A stretch of DNA of 19,390 nucleotides from Rhodothermales bacterium (GCA_030833605.1 JAURGV010000011.1:1-19390); one strand, 5' to 3'; shown: positions 7,214 through 15,521, counted from the first letter of the stretch. The notes: generated from the letters alone by a model not told the origin. A program made the numbers and translations.

Positions 7214-7235
7214 AAATCTTATATGCGTAAGATTT
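7214..7235. promoter_or_regulatory. Operator-like palindrome in a divergent intergenic region
   Basis: AAATCTTA (7214-7221) and TAAGATTT (7228-7235) are perfect reverse complements around TATGCG. The site follows the ATTGCCTTGAAA pair by four bases, between the divergent hypothetical gene and the DLH gene. It could be a regulator-binding site or a hairpin. No clear -33/-7 promoter pair was found beside it. Confidence 0.35.
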
Positions 7236-7353
7236 CATTTTGTTGACGTTAATCAACCGGATCCTTCAAAGCCTTCTTGTAATTGGTCGGTCTAAACCGC
7301 ATTTTAATGCCACCAGACCCGATCCAACAAGCTAATCTTTTCTGAGAGTCCAA

Positions 7354-8214
7354 ATGCAAAGCCATTCCCAATTTTTGAAGATATTTTTTGCTTTTGTTGT
7401 GTTTTCAGCGTCAGCCTGTTCACAACCTGAGCCAGAATCTAGCCCGGCGCCTGAGACGAAAGTCACCTTCGCTCCTACGGCAATAGATCAAATGCCCCCT
7501 GCAATTGTAGGGAATGGCGACGAATTGGAGGGCATGAACCTTCATTATATGCAGGGAGATTCGGCTACTACCGGCTACTTAGCCGTGCCTGAAGGAGACG
7601 GTCCTTTCCCCGCATTGGTCATTATTCATGAATGGAATGGACTTTCGGACCGAGTTCGGCAGGTTGCCGACGATTTTGCTGCCGAAGGCTACGTGACGCT
7701 GGCAGTCGATCTCTTTTCTGGTCGCCTGGGAACGACGCAGGACGAAAATATCGCGTTGATTACTGAGGCCAATGCCAATATGCCCGGTGTTATCGCCAAT
7801 TTGGATGCCGCAACGGCTTATTTGCGGTCTCGTCCGGATGTTACCGGGAAAGTTGGTGCTATGGGTTGGTGTTTTGGAGGCGGTATTGCTCTTTCTTTTG
7901 GGTTGGATGGTGTAAATCACGAAGCCACAGCCATTTTTTATGGACGCCTACTAGACGATCCAACTGCTTTGGCGCACATGAGCCACGAGGTGTACGGAAC
8001 GTTTGCCCGATTGGATAATGGACCAGCTCCAGAACAGGTCGAAGCGTTTGAGGCTGCATTACGATCGGCAGGTATCGAAAATGATCTGCATATCTACGAC
8101 GAGGTAGGCCACGGATTTTGGCTACGTGTCGATGAAGATGCTGAAACACGTTCAGCTCCAGCACTCGATGCGTGGACTAGGCTTAAGGCGTATCTCGATC
8201 GGACGTTGAAATAA
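7354..8214 (+). CDS. Dienelactone hydrolase family lipoprotein
   Basis: 286 residues, starting with a signal peptide (hydrophobic about 8-20) and a lipobox-like A-S-A-C with C22, then a Pro/Glu/Ser-rich linker. The alpha/beta-hydrolase fold is of the DLH type. It has the HEW segment with E93, the nucleophile elbow G171-W-C173-F-G-G with cysteine as nucleophile, the likely acid D221 (RLDNGPAP) and the histidine H253 (EVGHGFW). This is the Cys-Asp-His triad of dienelactone hydrolases. Exported lipoprotein versions are common in Gram-negative bacteria, and their natural ester or lactone substrates are mostly unknown; a role in chloroaromatic breakdown should not be assumed. No pathway genes surround it. 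It converges on the DUF2130 gene, with a hairpin region between them. Nothing suggests truncation. Family and triad are firm; the substrate is unknown. Confidence 0.92.
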   Translation: MQSHSQFLKIFFAFVVFSASACSQPEPESSPAPETKVTFAPTAIDQMPPAIVGNGDELEGMNLHYMQGDSATTGYLAVPEGDGPFPALVIIHEWNGLSDRVRQVADDFAAEGYVTLAVDLFSGRLGTTQDENIALITEANANMPGVIANLDAATAYLRSRPDVTGKVGAMGWCFGGGIALSFGLDGVNHEATAIFYGRLLDDPTALAHMSHEVYGTFARLDNGPAPEQVEAFEAALRSAGIENDLHIYDEVGHGFWLRVDEDAETRSAPALDAWTRLKAYLDRTLK

Positions 8215-8223
8215 GTTGACGCG

Positions 8224-8254
8224 CCGCTTTTTGCGGGAGGTACGCCAAAGGCGT
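8224..8254. terminator. Possible bidirectional terminator between DLH and DUF2130 genes
   Basis: Two short hairpins lie in the 42 bases between convergent stop codons: CCGC-TTTTT-GCGG (8224-8236) and ACGCC-AAA-GGCGT (8242-8254). Neither is followed by a strong T-run, so the call rests on position and pairing only. Confidence 0.35.
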
Positions 8255-8256
8255 GC

Positions 8257-9525
8257 TTAAAACAGGCTCCCCGGCTCCTGCAGGGAGCGATGCGTTGGTG
8301 CTTCGTCATCGTCGTCCTCCTCGCCGGCAGGCAGTTCAAGCGCCTTGAACGTAGGAAGCGCTTTTAGACCAGCGATGCCCTGAATGGCGCCGTACATATC
8401 GGTTGTGGATAGAATCACGCGTTCAATTTGTTTTTCGCGCTTCTTCCAAATCCGTCGCATGGACCGTTTTTCGGACTCCAAGTCCTCATACATGGAGCCT
8501 ATGCCCTCTACGATGGACTCGATCGTCATTTTGAATTCCGCCCCGGTCATGTAATCGTATAACATGCCCATTTTTTCGCCTCGATTGTGCGATGACTCCA
8601 CAGCAGCATCAAGTTTGACCACCATCGCCCGAAGGATGGTCGCTAGGCTTTTAAATTCGGTGTACGTGCAAATCCAAATGCCGTCTCGTTGCCCCATCAT
8701 TTCCATATCAGACGGCATGACTTCGGTGACCAAAACCCCGATGTCTGCGCCTTTTTGGCGCATGTCTTCTTTGAGTTTGCCGATCCATGTTGGTTGAAAC
8801 GTTTTTGTACGCTTGGATTCGTAGTAGATCATCCCACAGTGCATGCGCTCACGGGTATTAACGTGCTGAATGCAGTCCCCTCCCATCGCCCCTTTTTTAA
8901 TCTCTTCAATGGTGTCTAAGGGAAACGCGCTCGTCAACCACTCTTCGATGGCTAGCTCCTGCACTTCGCCCTGAAGCTGCATAGATCCTTGCTCGGCCCT
9001 GATCTTTGCTTCGGCGAGGGAGTTTTTCAGGTCCTCAATGGTTTTGTCGCGCTCGCGAATTTTAAGCTCCGATTCATCCTGTGCGCTTTTTTGAGCCTCT
9101 AGTTTGACTCGTTTAACTTCGGCATTGATTTTTTCCTGTGCTTTGGCCTCGTATTCATCCTTCATTTCGTCAACGCGGCGCTCTAATTGGCTGTGCGTGG
9201 CCCGAAGCTGATTCAATTCTTTTACTTTTCCGCTTTTTTCGGCCAGTTCCTTCTGCAAGGCGTCAAACTGTTCGCTTTTTTCCTTGTCCAGCTCCAGTTT
9301 GATGCGGCTGCGTTCCTGATTTAACTGGGCTTTAAGCTTTTCGGCTACGGTGTTTTCGAGATTTGCCTGTTGCGCTTCAATAGCTTTTTCTTTGTCGCGA
9401 AGCTCTTTTCGAGAAGCAGACAACGCCACCTCATTTTCCCGACGAAGACGCTCCACTAGTGCAGCGCTAACATCAATATTTTCACCACATTTGGGGCATT
9501 CAATTACGTCAACACTAGCTTTCAT
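8257..9525 (-). CDS. DUF2130 protein: zinc-finger half, coiled coil, PD-(D/E)xK-like core
   Basis: 422 residues. The N-terminus has a CPKCGENI pair (C10, C13). Residues about 25-190 are a long charged coiled coil rich in Glu, Lys, Ala and Gln. The DUF2130 domain follows (about 190-350): G216-D217 in the GGDCIQHV segment, then E236-x-K238 in MIYYESKRTKTF, then TWIGKLKEDM and GADIGVLVTEVMP. The D...ExK spacing resembles a PD-(D/E)xK nuclease core, which is my inference for this family. A second helical stretch (about 310-370) and an acidic tail (EEDDDDE) close the protein. It is the last gene of a minus-strand cluster, 51 bases after the zinc-ribbon/Smr-like gene. The likely role is DNA binding or cleavage in the cytoplasm. 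DUF2130 itself has no settled function. Family call firm; nuclease activity unproven. Confidence 0.88.
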   Translation of the reverse strand: MKASVDVIECPKCGENIDVSAALVERLRRENEVALSASRKELRDKEKAIEAQQANLENTVAEKLKAQLNQERSRIKLELDKEKSEQFDALQKELAEKSGKVKELNQLRATHSQLERRVDEMKDEYEAKAQEKINAEVKRVKLEAQKSAQDESELKIRERDKTIEDLKNSLAEAKIRAEQGSMQLQGEVQELAIEEWLTSAFPLDTIEEIKKGAMGGDCIQHVNTRERMHCGMIYYESKRTKTFQPTWIGKLKEDMRQKGADIGVLVTEVMPSDMEMMGQRDGIWICTYTEFKSLATILRAMVVKLDAAVESSHNRGEKMGMLYDYMTGAEFKMTIESIVEGIGSMYEDLESEKRSMRRIWKKREKQIERVILSTTDMYGAIQGIAGLKALPTFKALELPAGEEDDDDEAPTHRSLQEPGSLF

Positions 9526-9576
9526 GCGCAGGATGGTATTTCTATTTCGAAAAGAGATTAAAAACGAACGAAGGCC

Positions 9577-10023
9577 TTAAAAGATCAGTATGGACAAGCC
9601 GGGATTGCGGGAGTTCCATTCCTTGAGCTGTTTAATGCTCGGATAGTTTGTTGACACGCGTTTTGCAGCACCAGACGACTTGGTCAAGTGTTCTCCACTA
9701 ATAAAATCACGAAGGCGTTTCATTCCCACCATGGCCCTCGCTAGGTCTTGGACCATGACTTTGATTTCGCCGCCTTTGCCGGAAGATCCGCGACCATGAA
9801 CTACCACCAAAAAGTCGTCCAGACCCTTAATGGAAATCCCTATTTCACGTTCTAGCGCCGTTTTAGCTTGGTTTACCGTCCAGTTATTGTGCCCAATATC
9901 AATCTTCCTTACCCGCAGATCTTCCCGCGAAACTTCTATCTCTGAACTTCCGCAAAATGGGCAGGAAGAATGAGCATCTGAGATCGGATTACCGCATTGA
10001 AGGCATTCTCCAAAGTCTTTCAA
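9577..10023 (-). CDS. Zinc-ribbon / Smr-like small protein
   Basis: 148 residues, starting at TTG (10021-10023). No in-frame ATG or GTG exists upstream before a stop at 10066, and none occurs before the zinc ribbon, so a TTG start is required. A zinc ribbon uses C7, C10, C21 and C24 (CLQC...CPFC). Then VRKIDIGHNNWTVNQAKTAL (38-57) and DDFLVVVHGRGSSGKGG (69-85) resemble the two hallmarks of Smr domains, the LDLHG-type strand and helix and the HGxG motif (H76-G77-R78-G79). The C-terminus ends in a hydrophobic strand (GLSILIF). Smr domains are nicking nucleases or nucleic-acid-binding modules found in MutS2 and stand-alone proteins; here the first motif is degenerate. The gene lies between the ATPase gene (57 bases upstream) and DUF2130 (51 bases downstream) on the same strand. 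It could be a nucleic-acid-binding adaptor for the other two. Smr assignment moderate. Confidence 0.7.
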   Translation of the reverse strand: MKDFGECLQCGNPISDAHSSCPFCGSSEIEVSREDLRVRKIDIGHNNWTVNQAKTALEREIGISIKGLDDFLVVVHGRGSSGKGGEIKVMVQDLARAMVGMKRLRDFISGEHLTKSSGAAKRVSTNYPSIKQLKEWNSRNPGLSILIF

Positions 10024-10080
10024 ATTGAATAACCCGACCTTTGAGTTGAAATGGGTAGCGAGAAATCAGGGATGGCCCTT

Positions 10081-12543
10081 TTAGTACAGTGGGGTTGCGA
10101 TTCCGGATGAATCTACGGCCCATGGGGTCCAAATCACCCGCAAATCCGACACTGAAATATCCGATTTTCGCGGACGAACCAAAATCTCGTCCAACGTGCC
10201 CACTTCTTCATACTGCGAAGCCAATTTATCCGTGTCTTCCTGAAAAACAGCTTCCAGATGCCGAAGTTTTTGTTGGGCAGCCGCCACATCCTCTTGGGCC
10301 CTAGCGATGTCCCCTTTTTCACGCATGGTGCTACCTGCACGATTCATGGTTGAAGCCGCACGAGAAAGCGATCCAACACTAACGGCTTTTCGTCCCAGCA
10401 AGGCCCCAAGCAGCGTCGATCCCATGGAAACCGCTGTATTTATTTTACTGCGTTCGTACTGCGATTCTTCCCGATCTACCTTCATTTCCGCTTTGCGAAT
10501 CCGCTCTTCAACAGCCGCCAGTTTAGGCGCATACGACTGGCGTAGTTTTTCCAATGCCAAATCACGTGCTTCTCGATTGGCCTGCTGAACGCGCACCCTG
10601 AATGAACCTTCAGACTCACCTGCGTCTGACATCAACTTGGTTTTGGGATCGACCCATAAGGTTACCGCCGCATTCTGGTAAACATGACTTTCCAGCATGC
10701 TTTTCCACGTTTTGTATTTCGATTCCGATGCTGCCGCAGCGGGAAGGGGGGCTAACTCCGCCCCTGAAGGTGACGACGTGTCTAAGTGCTCCCAATCTTC
10801 AGTCATGGACAAACAATCATCCCAAATCGATCCAGAATGGCCTTCTGGGAAAGGGGTAACATAGAAGGCTGTGCGCCAATCGTCCATCTTCCCCTTTGCA
10901 CTTACAAAATGCAATTGCGCGCTTGCCGCGAGCATTGGTTGATACACTAAGCGGCTCGATTGCCCATTTGCTCGTGTCGGGAGAAGAAAGAGTTGCTTAA
11001 TGGAGCCCGGCAATACGGTATCGACCTGTGCTGTACGAGCGCCTGGAGAGGCATTCGATGCGCCGGAACCGAAAGTCGGGGTAGAAACCGCGCCCGGTGC
11101 CGTTCCTGCACCAGTCAGATTAGCCCCTTTCTGGCTCGCCATCAATGTTTCAATATGGAATCGGGTCAACGGGCCGCGCAAATACGACATGACCCATCTG
11201 GTCTCAAACAACACTGGCACATCGTCGTGCACATTGTTCATCAAGAAAACTCGGTTACCCAGTCCCGAAAGCGCCCGATCAATATCCGCCCTGGAAAATT
11301 TCTGCCCAGCGGCCGCAGAAGCGCCCTCTAGCCCGTCGAGCACGCGAAGTTTATCCCGTTCGGTTTGCAATCGTCCGATGAACCACGTGCCGGTGTTTCC
11401 AAGGCCTTTATAGTCTAAATCTACCGGATTTTGGGTGGCCAACACACAACCCAATCCAAACGCCCGAGCTTGTTTTAGCAAGGTGAGCATGGGTCCTTTA
11501 GATGGAGGATTGGCTGAGGGCGGGAAATAGCCAAATATTTCGTCCATATAAAAAATGGCTCGTAAACTGGATGTACCCGCTTGTTGCCGCATCCATGAGG
11601 TCAATTCGTTGAGCACCATGGTTACGAAGAACATGCGCTCCGCATCGTTCAAGTGTGCAATCGAAAGAATGGAAATGCGAGGCTTGCCGGAAGGCGTGTG
11701 CAACAAGCGAGCAATATCAATGGGATCGCCTTCTCGCCACGCCGAAAAGGACGGCGAAGCCAGCACATTGTTGAGCTGCATGGCCAACGCATTTCGGTCC
11801 GAAGATGGGTAAAACGTTTCAACATCGAACACCCCTAATTGGTCAAAAGGCGGCGTCATGATGGCTCGAATTAAGTCGGCCAGTTCCAAATTTTGACCTT
11901 GAACCCACGCCTGTTGCACAATATTGGACAATAGGATGTGCTCCCGACTTTGAACCGGGTCGGCTTCAATCCCTAAAAGGGCCAGTAAGCCTGAAACGGC
12001 CGCCATCACACGGTCACGAAGGGCGTCGTGATCGTCTCGAATTTCAGGGCCCGGCGCGTTAAACGATTTCAAAACCGTCAAAGGAAGGCCTGCGGAGCTG
12101 CCGGGAGTGTAAATGGAAACCTCGGCGGCCGCCTTCATTTTTTCTATGCGGGAAGCATCCTGCCCCCAAGAAGCCAATCCATTTTTCCAAGTCGCCGCAG
12201 TTTTGGCCGCAAAATCGTCCGGAGAAAGCCCTTTTCGAGCCGCTTCGGATTCATCAATCCAAGGCCTGAAATCATAGCCAGACAACCCCGGAAAGGCGAG
12301 CATTAAATTGCCTATATCCCCTTTGGGGTCGATCACAATGGCCGGAATGCCATCAATAGCGGCTTCTTCCAACATGCCAATGCATAATCCTGTCTTACCA
12401 GAACCCGTCATCCCCACACACAAAGCGTGCGTGGTGAGGTCTTTGGCGTCATAAAGCAGCAGTTCTCCGTCCGAAGAAGATTGCCCGGGCTCATTCACAC
12501 CCCTCCCTAAATAAAAGGTGCCTAATTTTTCAAAGTCATTCAT
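10081..12543 (-). CDS. HerA/DUF87-type P-loop ATPase with C-terminal coiled coil
   Basis: 820 residues. The N-terminal half is a HerA/FtsK-superfamily ATPase: Walker A GMTGSGKT at 44-51, PAIVIDPKGDIGNL at 67-80, Walker B AIFYMDEIFGYFPP at 329-342 with D334-E335, a sensor-like LATQNP at 368-373 and R391 in the strand FIGRL. The PxVIDPKGD and TQNP features are those of DNA-translocating HerA/VirB4-like proteins. A Gly/Ala/Thr-rich linker (about 475-505) leads to an unassigned middle region. A long helical hairpin (about 655-775) follows, with a central small-residue stretch (SMGSTLLGALLGRKAVSVG), and a short C-terminal domain ends in ATPLY. No signal peptide is seen, so it is cytoplasmic or membrane-peripheral. 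It starts a three-gene minus-strand cluster with the Smr-like and DUF2130 genes. HerA proteins work with nucleases in DNA-end processing and phage defence, which makes the neighbours suggestive. ATPase call firm; role inferred. Confidence 0.9.
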   Translation of the reverse strand: MNDFEKLGTFYLGRGVNEPGQSSSDGELLLYDAKDLTTHALCVGMTGSGKTGLCIGMLEEAAIDGIPAIVIDPKGDIGNLMLAFPGLSGYDFRPWIDESEAARKGLSPDDFAAKTAATWKNGLASWGQDASRIEKMKAAAEVSIYTPGSSAGLPLTVLKSFNAPGPEIRDDHDALRDRVMAAVSGLLALLGIEADPVQSREHILLSNIVQQAWVQGQNLELADLIRAIMTPPFDQLGVFDVETFYPSSDRNALAMQLNNVLASPSFSAWREGDPIDIARLLHTPSGKPRISILSIAHLNDAERMFFVTMVLNELTSWMRQQAGTSSLRAIFYMDEIFGYFPPSANPPSKGPMLTLLKQARAFGLGCVLATQNPVDLDYKGLGNTGTWFIGRLQTERDKLRVLDGLEGASAAAGQKFSRADIDRALSGLGNRVFLMNNVHDDVPVLFETRWVMSYLRGPLTRFHIETLMASQKGANLTGAGTAPGAVSTPTFGSGASNASPGARTAQVDTVLPGSIKQLFLLPTRANGQSSRLVYQPMLAASAQLHFVSAKGKMDDWRTAFYVTPFPEGHSGSIWDDCLSMTEDWEHLDTSSPSGAELAPLPAAAASESKYKTWKSMLESHVYQNAAVTLWVDPKTKLMSDAGESEGSFRVRVQQANREARDLALEKLRQSYAPKLAAVEERIRKAEMKVDREESQYERSKINTAVSMGSTLLGALLGRKAVSVGSLSRAASTMNRAGSTMREKGDIARAQEDVAAAQQKLRHLEAVFQEDTDKLASQYEEVGTLDEILVRPRKSDISVSDLRVIWTPWAVDSSGIATPLY

Positions 12544-12688
12544 GTCGAGAGATCGAATCGTTGCTGCATGGTTTGGTGGTCTCTCAGGTTAACACGAAAA
12601 CTGCAGGGACACAACTCAAATCGCGTTGGATTTCTATTCATCTAAGGAAATGATTTAGATTGGAGTAACTCATTTAAAAAAAGCGATC

Positions 12689-12928
12689 ATGATTGGACTC
12701 GAGTTTTCCCAAGAAGAACGAAACAGCTTAGTATCGGACATTCAAACCTATATGTCAGAGCATGCCGACGTAGATCTAGGTCAATTTGAAGCCGAAGACG
12801 TGCTCCAGTTTTTTGTTAATCAACTCGGAAAACATTTCTACAACAAGGGTTTACTGGATGCGCAAGCCTTGTTATTAATGCAAATGGACTCCATTACGGA
12901 AGCGATTAGCCAGCTAGAGAAGGTTTGA
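12689..12928 (+). CDS. DUF2164 family protein
   Basis: 79 residues. The sequence matches the small DUF2164 family along its length: LEFSQEERNSLVSDIQTYMSE near the start, the conserved FEAEDVLQFFVNQLGKHFYNKGLLDAQALL core, and a short acidic helix at the end. The family is all-helical, cytoplasmic and of unknown function. It is divergent from the HerA-type ATPase gene across 145 bases and stands alone on its strand before the beta-lactamase-like gene. No Shine-Dalgarno match is seen. Length is normal for the family. I see no evidence linking it to the ATPase cluster beyond adjacency. Confidence 0.85.
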   Translation: MIGLEFSQEERNSLVSDIQTYMSEHADVDLGQFEAEDVLQFFVNQLGKHFYNKGLLDAQALLLMQMDSITEAISQLEKV

Positions 12929-12951
12929 ACGGTCCCCTCAGCCACCGTTTA
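12926..12951 (+). terminator. Possible terminator after the DUF2164 gene
   Basis: AACGGT (12928-12933) and ACCGTT (12944-12949) pair around CCCCTCAGCC; flanking U-A and G-U pairs extend the RNA stem to eight. The stem begins at the stop codon. A T-rich stretch occurs only about 17 bases later, so this is a weak call. Confidence 0.3.
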
Positions 12952-13050
12952 GTCGAGGTGCTTGCTTTTATTTGGGCCTTTGCATCACCTTGAATAAATG
13001 TTTTTGGTGCTTCTGCAATCCACTTGGGCTTGAAATCAAACCATGTTAAA

Positions 13051-14640
13051 ATGAAAAACGTCTCTTTCTTCGCGCTCGTTCTTTTCTCGTTCTTGTTAGC
13101 GCCTTCCGCGTTAGCCTTCCAAAAAAACGTCCCTTCCACTAAAGAAGCGGAGATTGACGCCTTTGTCCGCAAGGTGATGGCACAATTTGAAGTGCCGGGT
13201 TTGAGCCTTTCTATTGTAAAAGATGGAAAACCGGTTCTAGCTAAGGGATATGGCGCTTCTAGTTTGGAAACGGGTGCCAAGGTCGATGAGCACACCCTTT
13301 TTGGTATTGCCAGTAATACCAAAGCATTTACAGCTACGGCGCTAGGTATGCTTGAAGAGGAAGGGTTGTTAGGTTGGGACGAACCAGTTATCGACTATTT
13401 GCCCTCCTTTCGGATGTCGGATCCTTTTGTTACGGAAGAAATGACCATTCGGGACCTCCTGGTCCATAGAAGTGGTCTTGGACTTGGCGCCGGGGATTTG
13501 ATGTGGTGGCCTCCTTCTGATTATGACCGCAAAGAAATTGTACGGCGCCTGCGATATCTCCCTTTAGAGACTAGCTTTCGGTCTGCCTATGCGTATGACA
13601 ACGTGCTCTATTCCGTTGCAGGAGAAGTCATTGAGGCGATAAGTGGTCAGACGTGGGAAGATTTTGTGCAAGAGCGCATTCTAGACCGAATTGGAATGAC
13701 GGAAAGCAACGTGTTGCACTCAGCGGCTGGTCATGGTGCCAATTCAGCAACTCCCCATGCACCGGTTGATGGCGTCGTCAAGGTGATTTCTGCCTTCGCA
13801 TCCGATAACACCAATCCGGCTGGGGGAATTAATGCCAATGCGGTCGATATCGCAAAGTGGATGATTGTTCAACTGGATTCAGGTAGGGTTTCTTTAGATA
13901 CGCAAAGCGACCCAAGCCGACTTTTTTCACGGAGAACGACGCAAGAATTGTGGAGCATTGTGACTCCAAAACCGATTTCCGAGCCTCCCTCCTATTTAAA
14001 AGCTACGCGGACCAATTTTTATGGCTATGGCCTAGGATTTAACGTCCAAGATTATCGCGGCCGTAAAATGGTAACGCATACAGGCGGTTTACCAGGGTTC
14101 GTTTCCAGAATTGCGATGATTCCAGATACCAAACTGGGTATTGCCGTGTTCACCAATCAGGAGTCGGGATATGCCTTTAATGCCATTGTGAACTACATTT
14201 TGGACGCTTATTTGGAAGCCCAAGACACCGACTGGCTTGAAGCATACACCATCTCAGCGAATGCAAGTGCCGCCTGGGTCGCTGCCATCGAAGCTCAATC
14301 GGCCGGTAGCCGCAATGCGGAATCCAAACCTTCGTTGCCGTTACCCGATTACGCGGCGACGTATACCGACGTGTGGTACGGAGATGTCGCGGTGATGGAA
14401 AATGAAGGCACGCTGCGCATGCAGTTTACCCATACCCCATCCCTGGTCGGAAATCTAGAACATTGGCAATACGACACCTTTTTGGTCCGCTGGGACGACC
14501 GGGAATTACGCGCAGATGCCTTTATCACGTTCACTTTAGGTCCGGATGGGCGCATTGAGTCGGCAAAAATGGCGGCGGCATCCCCATTGGTTGACTTTTC
14601 GTACGATTTTGAAGACTTATTGCTTCGGCCGAAGAAATAA
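13051..14640 (+). CDS. Secreted serine hydrolase, beta-lactamase/class C-like, with DUF3471-like C-terminus
   Basis: 529 residues from ATG at 13051; a TTG at 13024 is in frame but would bury the signal peptide. The signal peptide (KNVSFFALVLFSFLLAPSALA) is probably cleaved before F23. The serine beta-lactamase/PBP4* fold has S88-N-T-K91 as the SxxK nucleophile motif, Y182-D-N184 as the YxN motif, and H343-T-G-G as the equivalent of KTG. Conserved stretches LLVHRSGL, GGINANAVDIAKW and GLGFNV surround them. After about residue 425 a separate beta-rich domain (LPDYAATYTDVWYG...RWDDRELRADAFITF) fits DUF3471, often found at the end of such hydrolases. Members include peptidases, esterases and D-amino-acid-releasing enzymes; antibiotic resistance should not be assumed. 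It acts in the periplasm. The following gene is 138 bases away. Family and catalytic residues firm, substrate unknown. Confidence 0.93.
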   Translation: MKNVSFFALVLFSFLLAPSALAFQKNVPSTKEAEIDAFVRKVMAQFEVPGLSLSIVKDGKPVLAKGYGASSLETGAKVDEHTLFGIASNTKAFTATALGMLEEEGLLGWDEPVIDYLPSFRMSDPFVTEEMTIRDLLVHRSGLGLGAGDLMWWPPSDYDRKEIVRRLRYLPLETSFRSAYAYDNVLYSVAGEVIEAISGQTWEDFVQERILDRIGMTESNVLHSAAGHGANSATPHAPVDGVVKVISAFASDNTNPAGGINANAVDIAKWMIVQLDSGRVSLDTQSDPSRLFSRRTTQELWSIVTPKPISEPPSYLKATRTNFYGYGLGFNVQDYRGRKMVTHTGGLPGFVSRIAMIPDTKLGIAVFTNQESGYAFNAIVNYILDAYLEAQDTDWLEAYTISANASAAWVAAIEAQSAGSRNAESKPSLPLPDYAATYTDVWYGDVAVMENEGTLRMQFTHTPSLVGNLEHWQYDTFLVRWDDRELRADAFITFTLGPDGRIESAKMAAASPLVDFSYDFEDLLLRPKK

Positions 14641-14778
14641 ACCATTGGAATAAAGTGGCTAGAACTACTAGAAATGGTTGGGCAATTAAAATAGCCCTAA
14701 GCGTGCTTGGATCAGGGAATGCCTTTTGGAGTACACCATGTACTTGTTCGACATCATTTCCAATAAAAAAATCTCCCA

Positions 14779-15477
14779 ATGAATCGATTCCTTTCTTCCG
14801 TTCTAGCCTTAATGCTCGTTATTGGGCTCGGCGCAACGACCGCATCCGCTCAAGATCAATCTAACGCCGTAAAAGATGGTGGAGTATTTGTGAAAGGTTG
14901 GACCGGCCAAATTGATGCCGGCGAAGCCAAAAATGGACTAAAACTTGAAGGATCGCGCCTTTCTGAAAAAGACGGCGTCCTCCATGTTACTACGGGGCCT
15001 TCTGTTTCTTATTGGCAGTCTGCTGAAAAAGCGACTGGTAATTTCACGGTAATGGCGACTTTTACCGAACCCAAATTCAAAAACCTAAGCGGTCACCCCC
15101 ATCCGTACGGCCTGTTCATTGGTGGAAACGACATGGGCACCGAAAAACAATCATTGCTTTACTGCATGGCCTACGGCAATGGTAAGTTTATCGTGCGTGG
15201 ATTTAGTCCAGAGCCTTTTAAAATGAACGGAAACAGTGCAGAAGCAAACGAAGCGGTAAATACGGCAAAAGAAGATGGTGCTTCGGTAACGCAGCAAATT
15301 GCGATGGCGGTTAAAGGCGATTCCGTGACCTGCTCGATCAACGGCAAAGTGGTCGCTACGTACACCAAAAGCGATCTCGTAGGCGAAGGCAAGCTTAAGT
15401 CTTTAAATGGTGCCTATGGCATTCGTTTTGGACATAACGTGGAAGGTAGCGTTAAAGGCTTCCATTCGATGAAATAG
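14779..15477 (+). CDS. Secreted DUF1080/LamG-like beta-sandwich protein
   Basis: 232 residues. A clear signal peptide (RFLSSVLALMLVIGLGATTASA) is cut before Q25. The mature protein has the pattern of a concanavalin-like beta-sandwich as in DUF1080 and LamG proteins. It has GWTGQIDAGEAKNGLKLEGSRL near the start, LHVTTGPSVSYW, FTVMATFTEPKF, HPHPYGLFIGGND, VKGDSVTCSINGKVVATY (the typical 'ingestible probe' strand pair of LamG domains), and YGIRFGHNVEGSVKGFHSMK at the end. DUF1080 proteins include 3-keto-glycoside hydrolases, but this one is short and lacks an obvious acidic active site, so a carbohydrate-binding role is equally possible. The ATG at 14779 has no strong Shine-Dalgarno. It converges on the M24 gene, with a strong hairpin between. 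Fold call moderate, function unknown. Confidence 0.75.
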   Translation: MNRFLSSVLALMLVIGLGATTASAQDQSNAVKDGGVFVKGWTGQIDAGEAKNGLKLEGSRLSEKDGVLHVTTGPSVSYWQSAEKATGNFTVMATFTEPKFKNLSGHPHPYGLFIGGNDMGTEKQSLLYCMAYGNGKFIVRGFSPEPFKMNGNSAEANEAVNTAKEDGASVTQQIAMAVKGDSVTCSINGKVVATYTKSDLVGEGKLKSLNGAYGIRFGHNVEGSVKGFHSMK

Positions 15478-15478
15478 C

Positions 15479-15502
15479 AAACGAAGACCTATAGATTCGT
15501 TT
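15479..15502. repeat. Inverted repeat directly after the DUF1080-like gene
   Basis: AAACGAA (15479-15485) and TTCGTTT (15496-15502) are reverse complements across ten bases, beginning one base after the stop codon. It may add to termination together with the stronger hairpin 20 bases downstream. Confidence 0.4.
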
Positions 15503-15521
15503 GATCTAAGCGTTTAACGCA

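Noticed and set aside
14623..14634. 12-base palindrome CTTCGGCCGAAG at the end of the beta-lactamase-like gene, and similar ones at 16521-16532, 16578-16589 and 17444-17455
   Set aside because: Even palindromes of 12 bases are expected about five times per window by chance and are not linked to a position.
13051..14640. Antibiotic-resistance beta-lactamase
   Set aside because: SxxK, YxN and HTG motifs place it in the broad class C/PBP4*-like hydrolase family with a DUF3471-like tail, not with known resistance enzymes.
14655..14864. 69-residue open frame overlapping the start of the DUF1080-like gene
   Set aside because: Its second half is the signal-peptide region of the real gene read in another frame, and nothing supports translation.
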